NCBI RefSeq assembly: GCF_023806625.1
Contig: NZ_JAMTDX010000014.1
Location: 1 to 39,435, forward strand
Origin: Accumulibacter sp.
GTDB lineage: Bacteria > Pseudomonadota > Gammaproteobacteria > Burkholderiales > Rhodocyclaceae
Length of the DNA: 39,435 bases
Direction: 5' to 3'
In this document: positions 32,580 to 39,330 of the stretch, in pieces
Numbering within the stretch: the stretch's first letter is position 1
How the letters are laid out: each line of letters starts with the position of its first letter
Position numbers and translations under genes: made by a program
Notes under the pieces: model-generated
Database searches by the model: none
What the model was told of the DNA's origin: nothing
The model's input: the letters and a program-made list of their open reading frames with translations, nothing else

Positions 32580-33266
32580 GTGATCTTCTCCGGCAATCCT
32601 GTGCTCGAAGGCCAGCGCGCCCTGTTCGGGGCGCTGGCCGTTTCGCTGCTCGTGCATCTCGCGCCGGCGGCTGCCGTCGCTCGCTGGTGGGCCGGTGCAG
32701 CGAGCGAGGCGACGCCGGCAGTGCGCGGGTCGGCGCTGGTCGCGGTGTTCGCTGCGGCCGACGATGCTCGCCCAGCGCCGGCGCGCAACAACGCCGCGGT
32801 ACCGTTGCGGCAGCCCCCGACAGCAGATCGTCCGGCGACGACACGCTGGCCGGATCTTCCCGTGGACGCCGCCACCGCCGGTGGCTGGCGGCGGCTGCTC
32901 GCCGATCCACCGGACGACCTGGCGCGGCCCGCCGGTCCGCCAGACGATCGCTGGTATTTCCCGCGCGCGGAACTCACCGTCGCGCCGCGGCTCATCGAAG
33001 ACCCGGTGATCGACTGGCCCCTGGCGCGGCCGGGGGAGACGCCGTCCTCCGGGACGATCGTCCTGCGCGTCCTCGTCGGCTTCGACGGCGTCGTGGACGG
33101 TGTCGAAGCGACCGGCGGCGACCTCCCTGTCGCTTATCAGGAATCGGCGGCCGCCGGTTTCGCCCGTGCGCGCTTCGTACCTGGTGAGATCGCCGGCGTG
33201 GCGGTGACCAGCGAACTGCGTTTCGAGGTCTTCTTCGACCCCGGAGTTCAGCGAAGAAGCCAGTAG
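32580..33266 (+). CDS. TonB C-terminal-like domain protein
   Basis: A 228-residue protein with one N-terminal membrane anchor (about 12-36, ALFGALAVSLLVHLAPAAAV). A Pro/Ala-rich middle follows, then a TonB-like C-terminal domain at about 155-220 (GTIVLRVLVGFDGVVDGVEA, FARARFVPGEIAG, LRFEVFFDP). The pattern G-x-V-x-L-x-V-x-x-x-G-x-V ... A-x-x-x-x-F-x-P-x-x-x-x-G fits TonB family energy transducers. No ExbB/ExbD or receptor is adjacent. Start GTG 32580 has no clear Shine-Dalgarno. It diverges from the pilin operon, and a decayed transposase element begins 18 nt after its stop. Confidence 0.65.
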   Translation: MIFSGNPVLEGQRALFGALAVSLLVHLAPAAAVARWWAGAASEATPAVRGSALVAVFAAADDARPAPARNNAAVPLRQPPTADRPATTRWPDLPVDAATAGGWRRLLADPPDDLARPAGPPDDRWYFPRAELTVAPRLIEDPVIDWPLARPGETPSSGTIVLRVLVGFDGVVDGVEATGGDLPVAYQESAAAGFARARFVPGEIAGVAVTSELRFEVFFDPGVQRRSQ

Positions 33267-33283
33267 GCAGATCCGCAAGCGAC

Positions 33284-33929
33284 GGGGTCAGGTCTTGACT
33301 TTTGCCTTGCTCGGCGTAGAGTGCCCGGCAAGGCCAGCCCTCTTTGTCTCGAATACGCCGGCGCTCTCCATGATCTCGCCGCCAGGGGCGGCGGACGGGA
33401 AGGCATCTTCCTGAACGACGGCGACCGGCGGCATTTCCTGGCTCTTCTCGGCCAGGTCAGGGCTCGCTGCAACTGTGCGGTCCGTGCCTGCTGCCTGATG
33501 AACAGAACCATTACCAGCCGCTCGTCGAGACGCCGGATGCCGATCTGGCGCGGGATGCGCCGGCTCGACGGGGCCTCCACGCAAGACTCCAATCGCACGC
33601 AGGATCGGCCAGGCACGTCTTTCAGGGGCGCGACAAGGCGATCCGTCGTCGAGAGAGAGGCCTACGCTTTTCGAACTGGCGGGTTACGTGGTGCTCAATC
33701 CGGTCCGGGCGGGGCTCGACACCGCCCCGCCCCCCGGCCGCTCACGGAAAGCGCCAGCCGGTTCGTCGACCGGGATCGTCCGATCGCGGCTGCCTACGCC
33801 AAAGGCGAATACACGATGAAGGAAATCGGCGAGCATTTCGCCCTGCAGCGCTCGAGGGTGAACCGAATCGTCGGTCTTGCCGACCGCGCCGCGCCGGACC
33901 CACCGGGGGCACGAGTCAAGACCTGACCC
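33284..33929 (+). mobile_element. decayed REP-type transposase element, copy 1
   Basis: This 646-bp element starts with the same 21-bp end (GGGGTCAGG...) as the intact copy at 34950. It ends with the complementary AGTCAAGACCTGACCC (33914-33929). It is shorter than the 930-bp intact copy because an internal segment is missing at about 33720, where the sequence jumps from the NPVRAGL region to the PRPL region of the transposase. Confidence 0.8.
33321..33926 (+). pseudogene. REP-associated tyrosine transposase, frameshifted and internally deleted
   Basis: Compared with the intact transposase at 34996, this copy keeps the N-terminus (LCLEYAGALHDLAARGGGRE) and C-terminus (YTMKEIGEHFALQRSRVNRI). 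A 2-nt insertion after CLMN at about 33505 destroys the HxH metal motif. Further frame changes follow, and about 280 bp of the middle is deleted near 33720. The original ATG is also replaced (GGCAAGG where the intact copy has GGCATGG). It cannot encode an active enzyme. Confidence 0.85.
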
Positions 33930-33943
33930 TTTAGCCTTTTTTC

Positions 33944-33962
33944 GTGTCAGCGAACTTTACAC
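33944..33962. promoter_or_regulatory. imperfect palindrome, possible activator site
   Basis: GTGTCAG-CGAAC-TTTACAC has matching GTGT/ACAC outer arms and partial inner symmetry. It lies about 65 nt upstream of the sigma-54-like promoter, where an enhancer-binding activator would be expected. The assignment rests on position and weak symmetry only. Confidence 0.25.
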
Positions 33963-34025
33963 ATGGGCGCCGACGAGTCCGGAGCCAAAAAAACATTCTG
34001 GCTTAAATCCGACGCTTGGAATTTG

Positions 34026-34041
34026 TGGCACGAACCATGCT
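34026..34041 (+). promoter_or_regulatory. sigma-54 (RpoN) type promoter of PEP-CTERM gene
   Basis: TGGCACG-AACC-ATGCT matches the -24/-12 consensus TGGCACGNNNNTTGCW with one mismatch and keeps the GG-N10-GC spacing. It is 82 nt before the ATG at 34123. A TTGACA at 34075-34080 could alternatively be a sigma-70 -35 box, but no good -10 lies at the right distance. Confidence 0.65.
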
Positions 34042-34122
34042 TATCGATGTGCAGCCGACCTGGTGTCGGCCAATTTGACAGACTTGCGCATTGTGCTAAT
34101 CTTTGATCACGGAGAAAGAAAC

Positions 34123-34866
34123 ATGAAACCAGGACTCAAGCCGATCGTCGCCGCCATCGCTCTGGCGTGTGGAATGACTGTCGCCCAAGCGCAGCCGAAC
34201 ACCGCCCTCTACCTGACGATGGACGGATCCGGCAGCATCAGCGTTGCCGACTTCACGACCCAGATCACCTCGTACGTGAACGCTCTGAATAACGTCTTCA
34301 CCGCCAACCCGTCGCTCTATGGCCAGGTGGCCATCGGCGGTGGCATCTTCGGCGCAAACTTCTACGAATTCTTCCTCCCGACAGCGATTACCAACTCCAC
34401 GATCCTGGGCAACCTCACGACCGCGATCTCCAGTCTCGATCCCGGAAGAGCCGGCATCGACACCACCGGGACCGCGATCGGCGACGCCGTCACGGCCTCC
34501 GCCCTCAGCCTCGTTGCCTACAAGAACAGCCAAGGCGAAAACACCATGGAACTGGTGATCGACGTGACCACCGACGGGCAGAACAACGTCGGTGCCGATC
34601 CGGCCACGGTCGTAGCTAGTCTCGTTCCCCCTCCCACCAAGCCCTTGACCGCAGTAAACTGCCTCGGCATCGGCGTCAACGCAGACTGCACGTGGGTTAC
34701 CGGCTACGGGACCAATTTCGGGAGCCCAAGCTTCCCGCAGTTTCAGGCAGCTCTCTCGAACAAGCTCACTCAGGAGTTCAAGACGCCAGAACCCGGCACG
34801 CTCGCGCTCGCCGGTCTGGCGATGACCGGTCTGTTCGGCCTGCGCCGCCGCAGCACCGCCGCCTGA
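34123..34866 (+). CDS. PEP-CTERM sorted DUF1194/von Willebrand-like protein
   Basis: A 247-residue exported protein. Its signal peptide covers about 1-24 (ending VAQAQ). A DUF1194-type von Willebrand domain follows: MIDAS DGSGS (Asp34, Ser36, Ser38), TTGTAIGDAV, ELVIDVTTDGQNNVGADP and NCLGIG. The C-terminus is a PEP-CTERM signal, PEPGTLALAGLAMTGLFG with LRRR after it, the substrate of exosortase EpsH. Such proteins are delivered to the outer surface in exopolysaccharide-producing bacteria and are linked to floc formation. ATG 34123 has GGAGA 7 nt upstream. It has its own sigma-54-like promoter and a strong terminator, so it is a self-contained unit between two copies of one transposase element. 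Confidence 0.9.
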   Translation: MKPGLKPIVAAIALACGMTVAQAQPNTALYLTMDGSGSISVADFTTQITSYVNALNNVFTANPSLYGQVAIGGGIFGANFYEFFLPTAITNSTILGNLTTAISSLDPGRAGIDTTGTAIGDAVTASALSLVAYKNSQGENTMELVIDVTTDGQNNVGADPATVVASLVPPPTKPLTAVNCLGIGVNADCTWVTGYGTNFGSPSFPQFQAALSNKLTQEFKTPEPGTLALAGLAMTGLFGLRRRSTAA

Positions 34867-34906
34867 ACGTCGCTTGCAGCCAGGACCTTTCCTGGCCGAG
34901 AATCGG

Positions 34907-34939
34907 GGCCACCGGATCCGTCCGGTGGCCCTTTTCTTT
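34907..34939 (+). terminator. intrinsic terminator of PEP-CTERM gene
   Basis: GGCCACCGGA-TCCG-TCCGGTGGCC is a perfect 10-bp stem with a 4-nt loop followed by CTTTTCTTT (34931-34939): a textbook rho-independent terminator 41 nt after the stop. Confidence 0.92.
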
Positions 34940-34949
34940 GGCACCCAAT

Positions 34950-34970
34950 GGGGTCAGGTCTTGACTTTTG
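34950..34970 (+). repeat. left inverted repeat of the intact element
   Basis: Begins GGGGTCAGGTCTTGAC and is the exact reverse complement of 35859-35879. The same 21-bp sequence occurs in direct orientation at 33284-33304 in the decayed copy. Confidence 0.9.
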
Positions 34971-34995
34971 CCAGGCCTGGCGTAGAGTGCCCGGC

Positions 34996-35892
34996 ATGGT
35001 CAGACCCCTGCGTCTCGAATACACCGGCGCGCTCTATCACCTCACCGCCAGGGGCGACGGGCGCGAAGACGTCTTCCTCAATGACGCCGACCGGCAGCAT
35101 TTCCTCGTCCTTCTCGGCAAGGTCAGGGCTCGCTTCAACTGGGCGATCCATGCCTACTGCCTGATGAACAACCATTACCACCTGCTCGTCGAGACGCCCG
35201 ATGCCAACCTGGCGCGCGGGATGCGGCAACTCAACGGGGTCTACACGCAGGACTTCAACCGCACGCACGATCGCGTCGGGCACGTCTTTCAGGGACGCTA
35301 CAAAGCGATCGTCGTCGAGAAGGAGTCCTACCTGGTCGAACTCGCCCGCTACGTGGTGCTCAATCCGGTTCGCGCGGGGCTCGTCGGCGATCCGGGCGAG
35401 TGGCCGTGGAGCAGTTACCGGGCGACGGTCGGCGCTCCCGAACAGGCGCCGGACTGGCTCGAGAGGCAGTGGATCCTGTCGGCCTTCGGCGAGACGGAGG
35501 GCGAGGCGATCGCCGCCTACGTCGGCTTCGTCGCCGACGGCATCGGGCGATCGGCACCGTGGAAACAGCTGAGGCATCAGCTGCTGCTCGGCTCCGACGG
35601 CTTCGTCGATGCGCTCCGCAGCAAGGTTCCGGCCGGGGTCGACCTGAGCGAGGTTCCGCAGGCCCGACAGCGGCCTACCCCGCGCCCGCTCGCGGAAATC
35701 GCCAGCCGGTTCGCCGACCGGGATCGCGCGATCGCCGCGGCCTACGCCAGCGGCGGGTACACGATGAAGGAAATCGGCGAGCACTTCGGCCTGCACTACT
35801 CGAGGGTCAGCCGGATCGTCCGCCTGGCCGACCAGGCCCCCGCCGAACCCGCCAGCAGCAAAAGTCAAGACCTGACCCCGGAGTCTGCATGA
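34996..35892 (+). CDS. REP-associated tyrosine transposase (Y1/TnpA-REP family)
   Basis: A 298-residue transposase of the single-tyrosine HUH type. The N-terminal MVRPLRLEYTGALYHLTARG and the HUH metal motif NNHYHLLVE (His60, His62) are intact. The candidate nucleophile is Tyr119 in ELARYVVLNPVRAG. A C-terminal helix-turn-helix-like region (about 254-278, YTMKEIGEHFGLHYSRVSRI) extends beyond the minimal REP transposase. The final residues are encoded by the element's own inverted repeat, and the stop TGA overlaps the ATG of the next gene (ATGA, 35889-35892). Confidence 0.92.
   Translation: MVRPLRLEYTGALYHLTARGDGREDVFLNDADRQHFLVLLGKVRARFNWAIHAYCLMNNHYHLLVETPDANLARGMRQLNGVYTQDFNRTHDRVGHVFQGRYKAIVVEKESYLVELARYVVLNPVRAGLVGDPGEWPWSSYRATVGAPEQAPDWLERQWILSAFGETEGEAIAAYVGFVADGIGRSAPWKQLRHQLLLGSDGFVDALRSKVPAGVDLSEVPQARQRPTPRPLAEIASRFADRDRAIAAAYASGGYTMKEIGEHFGLHYSRVSRIVRLADQAPAEPASSKSQDLTPESA
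35859..35879 (-). repeat. right inverted repeat of the intact element
   Basis: Ends GTCAAGACCTGACCCC. It encodes the SKSQDLTP tail of the transposase. A 16-bp version is at 33914-33929 in the decayed copy. Confidence 0.9.
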
Positions 35893-36677
35893 GAATCCTG
35901 CGCTCATCGACCGTTGCCGCGTTGTTTCTGCTCACTGCCGCCGGTGCGCTTGCCGAGGGCGCCTGGAAGCCTGACGTCGCGAGAGCGCAGGCGGCGCTCG
36001 AGAAGGAGACCGGCGTACCGCTACGCGCGGGTTTCCGGATCGAGCCGACGGTCTTCGCCGGCTACTATGCGCTGCGTTCGGGTGCCCCCGGCGGTCCGGT
36101 GGCCTATTTCCGCGACGACATGGTGTGGACCGGCAATCTCCGGGCGCCGGGCTGGACGGTCCGCTCGGCTGCCGAAAACAGTCCCGAGGGCCGGATTCAA
36201 TGGCTCCGCGAGCGGGTCGGCCAGGTGCCGCTCGACCGGCTGGTCTTCGTCAGGCGGACCAGTCGACCAGCGGTGATCATCTGGTCGGCGCCCGACTGCC
36301 CGTTCTGTCGACGGCTCGAGGCCTTCCTCGAGCAGCAGGGCGTATCGGCCTACGTCGCTCCGGTCGGTCTTTCCGAGGACGGCTTCCGGCAGGCCGCGGC
36401 CGCGTATTGCAGCAGGGAGCCGGGCAGGGCGTGGACGGAGGCGATGCACGGCAGACCGGTGTCCGGCGCGCCGCGACCTTCGTGCGCCTACCCGCGTGAG
36501 TTGCTCGGCGACATCGGTTTCTTCTTCGGTCAGGGTCGCGTGGCGACGCCGATCGTCGTCTTCGCCGATGGTTCGACGATCAGTGGCTGGGACGACCAGA
36601 AAGGCCCGGCGCGGCTGCGCGAGAAGCTCGCCCAGGGGGTCTTCTTCCCGGCGCCCGGGGCCGCCGCGGTGAAGTGA
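35889..36677 (+). CDS. exported thioredoxin-fold protein, DsbC/DsbG-like
   Basis: A 262-residue periplasmic protein with a signal peptide (about 1-22, ending GALA). A small N-terminal region precedes a thioredoxin fold with the active site CPFC (Cys137, Cys140, in IWSAPDCPFCRRLEAFL). The cis-Pro segment VATPIVVFADG and two further Cys (AAYCSRE, PSCAYP) follow. Layout resembles the disulfide isomerases DsbC/DsbG, although the dimerisation domain is not clearly matched. A GGAG at 35880-35883 touches the right repeat of the transposase element. The native promoter has therefore probably been displaced, and expression may depend on transcripts from the element. Confidence 0.82.
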   Translation: MRILRSSTVAALFLLTAAGALAEGAWKPDVARAQAALEKETGVPLRAGFRIEPTVFAGYYALRSGAPGGPVAYFRDDMVWTGNLRAPGWTVRSAAENSPEGRIQWLRERVGQVPLDRLVFVRRTSRPAVIIWSAPDCPFCRRLEAFLEQQGVSAYVAPVGLSEDGFRQAAAAYCSREPGRAWTEAMHGRPVSGAPRPSCAYPRELLGDIGFFFGQGRVATPIVVFADGSTISGWDDQKGPARLREKLAQGVFFPAPGAAAVK

Positions 36678-36855
36678 GCCGAGGCGCGCGGCCGCTCGGG
36701 CAAGGGCTGCGGGCCTGTCCGGTCGCCGGCCGCCTGGCGGCCAGAGTGTCGGATTCTTTTACACCGGGCGGCCGCGGACGTAGACATTCGGTGAACCCGT
36801 AGGCGCAGTCGGATCGTGAACGGCGGCGCCAGCGACAGAGGTTGAACCGGGAGTT

Positions 36856-37199
36856 CGCGTCGTCCGCGGGATGGGGCGCGATGTCTTTGCTGAGCGGGAT
36901 GGGCTTTCGGGTGTGGCATTTCTTGCCACGGCCAGCGGGGTGACCGAGCGTGATCCAGTTGGCGGCGTGCTGGCCGGTGCACTGATGCCAGGGTGTATTG
37001 ACAAAGGTTTGGGGCAGCGCGGGGTGGTAGCCCTGGCGCGCCAGCCGGTCATTGGGCGGTCGTCGATGAGCCAGCGAGAGAATCCTGGAGGCCAGACCGC
37101 TGGACGGGATCCAGAGCAGAATCGAGAAGCGGGCGTCATGACCACGAGGTCTCGATTCCGCTGTCGCCCGTCGTCCCGCCAGTCGAACAACACGCAGAC
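36856..37199 (-). pseudogene. DruA-like (DUF4338) protein remnant
   Basis: Two minus-strand frames join at about 37137. FDWRDDGRQRNRDLVV (37199-37140 region) is followed, after a frameshift, by ARFSILLWIPSSGLASRIL, RRPPNDRLARQGYHPALPQT, the FVNTP element, then GQHAANWITLGHPAGRGKK and LSKDI. This is the pattern of DUF4338 proteins (NARFLILPW, LASHxL, GYRPxLxETFVD, CYxAANW, GxTxGRGK). DUF4338 occurs in the Druantia defence protein DruA and in many mobile-element-associated proteins. Only a piece is present and it is frameshifted; recognition is by eye. Confidence 0.6.
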
Positions 37200-37224
37200 C
37201 CCGCGCGAGATCCGTGCGCGGCGT

Positions 37225-37344
37225 GCGTTGGCCTGGCTCGGCGACGTCGTGGTCCATCGCCACCTCGGAGCGGTCGACGAACACCGGCGGGTCCGACCAG
37301 TGTCTCTGCAGGCTTTGCAGCACCTTTCCGGCCGGGCCCTCGAG
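37225..37344 (-). pseudogene. IS66-type transposase fragment
   Basis: The reading LEGPAGKVLQSLQRHWSDPP then VFVDRSEVAMDHDVAEPGQR resembles the DDE-domain end of IS66 transposases (L-x-RHWxGLTVFVDxPxVxMDNNxAERxxR). Key residues have drifted (DHD for DNN, EPG for ERx). It lies directly between the Old Yellow Enzyme remnant and the DruA-like remnant. Confidence 0.6.
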
Positions 37345-37355
37345 CGTGTTGGGCA

Positions 37356-37790
37356 CTTCAGTGCCTCGGCGCGGTCGAGGGTGTAGCGGCCGGCGAAGAC
37401 CAGAACGCCGGGATAGCGCTCGCGCAATCGGGCGCGAAACCGCCCGGTCGGCTTCGGGCCACCGATCCAGTCGGGCTCTGCGAGGCGCAGGGTGGGGAAG
37501 CCCGCGCGTCGAACTGCGTCGCCAGGCGGTAGGCCATCGCTTCGGCCTCGCTGTCGCTAGTGTCGTTGAACGTGCCGAACGGCGAGATGCGGATCCCGTG
37601 CGCCCGGCACCCATTTTCGGCGATCAGCGCGTCGAAGACTTCGATCGTCAGCCGGGCAGGGTTGCCGACGCTGCCGCCGCAGGCGCCGCTGGGCCGGTTC
37701 GTCGCGGTGCTCTCTCTGGAACGGGTCGAACAGAGTGCCGTTCGCCGCGTGGCTGGCGACGAGAGCGAAGCCCGCAGCCATCGCCCGGCG
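37356..37790 (-). pseudogene. Old Yellow Enzyme (NADH:flavin oxidoreductase) remnant
   Basis: Pieces in three frames follow the order of NemA-type enzymes. AAGFALVASHAANGTLFDPF is seen first. GGSVGNPARLTIEVFDALIA and RISPFGTFNDTSDSEAEAMA come next. RERYPGVLVFAGRYTLDRAE is last. The N-terminal half and the extreme C-terminus are missing and at least two frameshifts separate the pieces. The 3' end runs into the IS66 fragment, suggesting that insertion of a mobile element broke the gene. Confidence 0.75.
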
Positions 37791-37818
37791 GCGCGCCCGG
37801 CGGGTGCGGGCCCGAAGG

Positions 37819-39330
37819 TCACGCGTCTTCCGCGTACCCGAAGTATTCGATGAACGGCCGCAACAGCCCGAGGACGGGGGCGAGTTCCCGTTCGTAGCGT
37901 CGCCAACGGTACCTGGCATGCCGGTAGAGAGGCTGGGTGACCTGGTGATAGCTGGGCGTAGTGATCACTGCCTTTTCCCGTGCATGGCGGGTGTGGTCGA
38001 GCACCGCGTCGTCCCAGCGCACGCCCAGGAAGGAGAGCAGCCTCCCGGCCTCCGCCTCGAAGTCCGTGACCAGGTCCTCGTAGCGGATGCGGTGGGTGCG
38101 CAGCGGCAGGCGTTCCGCGAACTCGCGCCAGGCGCCCATGACCTGGGCGTAGATCTCCGCCACGCCTTCCAGGCTGATGAATCCGGCCATCGCCTCGTTG
38201 GGCCCGAAACTCTGCATCAGACAGCTCAGAGTCACGTCGCAGGGATGGCGGATGGCCAAAATGAAACGGGCCTCAGGGAAAACTCGCCAGAGGAGCGGAA
38301 CCCTTACCGTGTTGAGTGGCAGCTTGTCCACCAGTCGAACATCCGGCCGCAGGGTGACATGCCGCCCGGCCTCTTCCCAGTAGGCTTGGCGCAGCGCCAG
38401 GACCTGCTCCCCGGAGAGGTCCGCCAGCGCCGCCGGACCTCCATCAGTCAGGGCGAGGAAGGTCTGCTCCATGACCGCGGCGCAGGGCTTCTCGTCGAGG
38501 GTCTGCAAGGCCGGGTGGCTGTCCAGGACCTGCTCCAGGAGCGTGGTGCCGGAGCGGGGGAAGCCGATCAGGAAGATCGGGCTGTCTGGCGACGGCGGAA
38601 GGGCGCCGGCCGAGTCCGGCAGCCGGGCGCTCGCCCAGGCGCGGGAGGCGTCGATCTTGGCCAGGAAGCGGCGCTGTCCGGCGCCCTCCGGATCGGCGGC
38701 CGCGGCCGTGCGCCGCTTGCCTTCGACCAGATGGGCGAGAACCCGCTCCGTCATGCCGAGCCGATCGTAGATCTGCCCCAGAAGCAGATGGATCTCCCCG
38801 CGCGTGCTCTCGGACATGGACCTGACCAAGGTGGCCTCGAGCCGCGCCGCGGCCTCGGCGTGGCGGCCCTCGCGGCGGTCAATGCGGGCGGTGACCAGGT
38901 TGAGGAGGGGGTGCTCCGGGTCGAGAGCGAGACCGCGTGCCAGGGAGTCCCGGGCCTCATCGAGGCGGCCGGCCTTTTCCAGCAGCTCGGCCTGCTTGGC
39001 GAGCACATCGGGCGAATCCGGGCGGGCCGTCAGGGCACGTTGGTAGAGTTGCAGCGCCTGCTCCACCTGCTCGTCCAGCTCGAGCAGGTTCGCGAGGTTG
39101 GCGAGCACCTCCGGCGAATCGGGACGCAACCCGAGGGCCTGCTGCAAGACGGCCGGCGCCTCCGAAACCCGCCCCATCATCAACAGCACCGCTCCCAGAT
39201 CGCTCAGCGCCTCGAAGAAGCCCGGACGCAGGCGCAGCGCCTGGCGCAGGCTGGCCTCGGCCGCGTGCAACTGACCGGTCTCCATCAGGGGTGCGGATTT
39301 CACGCAAAGTGACCGGTCATTTCGCGTCAT
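37819..39330 (-). CDS. TPR-repeat sulfotransferase, N-terminus probably truncated
   Basis: A protein of 503 residues (488 if it begins at ATG 39285). Residues about 16-210 are tetratricopeptide repeats (AEASLRQALRLRPG, APAVLQQALGLRPDSPEVLA, ALQLYQRALTARPDSPDVLA). Residues about 250-500 are a PAPS-dependent sulfotransferase domain with the 5'-phosphosulfate loop GFPRSGTTLLEQ (256-267) and the 3'-phosphate region FPEARFILAIRHPCDVTLSC. It would transfer sulfate from PAPS to an unknown acceptor. The first 15 codons lie inside the repeat cluster at 39296-39340, and the first TPR begins abruptly, so the original 5' end is probably lost. The more natural surviving start is Met16 (39285). Confidence 0.85.
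   Translation of the reverse strand: MTRNDRSLCVKSAPLMETGQLHAAEASLRQALRLRPGFFEALSDLGAVLLMMGRVSEAPAVLQQALGLRPDSPEVLANLANLLELDEQVEQALQLYQRALTARPDSPDVLAKQAELLEKAGRLDEARDSLARGLALDPEHPLLNLVTARIDRREGRHAEAAARLEATLVRSMSESTRGEIHLLLGQIYDRLGMTERVLAHLVEGKRRTAAAADPEGAGQRRFLAKIDASRAWASARLPDSAGALPPSPDSPIFLIGFPRSGTTLLEQVLDSHPALQTLDEKPCAAVMEQTFLALTDGGPAALADLSGEQVLALRQAYWEEAGRHVTLRPDVRLVDKLPLNTVRVPLLWRVFPEARFILAIRHPCDVTLSCLMQSFGPNEAMAGFISLEGVAEIYAQVMGAWREFAERLPLRTHRIRYEDLVTDFEAEAGRLLSFLGVRWDDAVLDHTRHAREKAVITTPSYHQVTQPLYRHARYRWRRYERELAPVLGLLRPFIEYFGYAEDA

Larger units (their letters stand above)
34950..35879 (+). mobile_element. intact REP-type transposase element, copy 2
   Basis: This 930-bp element is bounded by perfect 21-bp inverted repeats at 34950-34970 and 35859-35879. 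Just inside the left end is a 12-bp palindrome GCCAGGCCTGGC (34970-34981), the kind of hairpin recognised by single-strand tyrosine transposases. It carries one transposase gene that runs through the right repeat. It begins 10 nt after the PEP-CTERM terminator and ends 9 nt before the start codon of the thioredoxin-like gene. Confidence 0.82.

Noticed and set aside
34075-34100. Sigma-70 promoter TTGACA with GCTAAT for the PEP-CTERM gene
   Set aside because: The spacer is only 14 bp; the sigma-54 match at 34026-34041 is better, so this is not listed separately.
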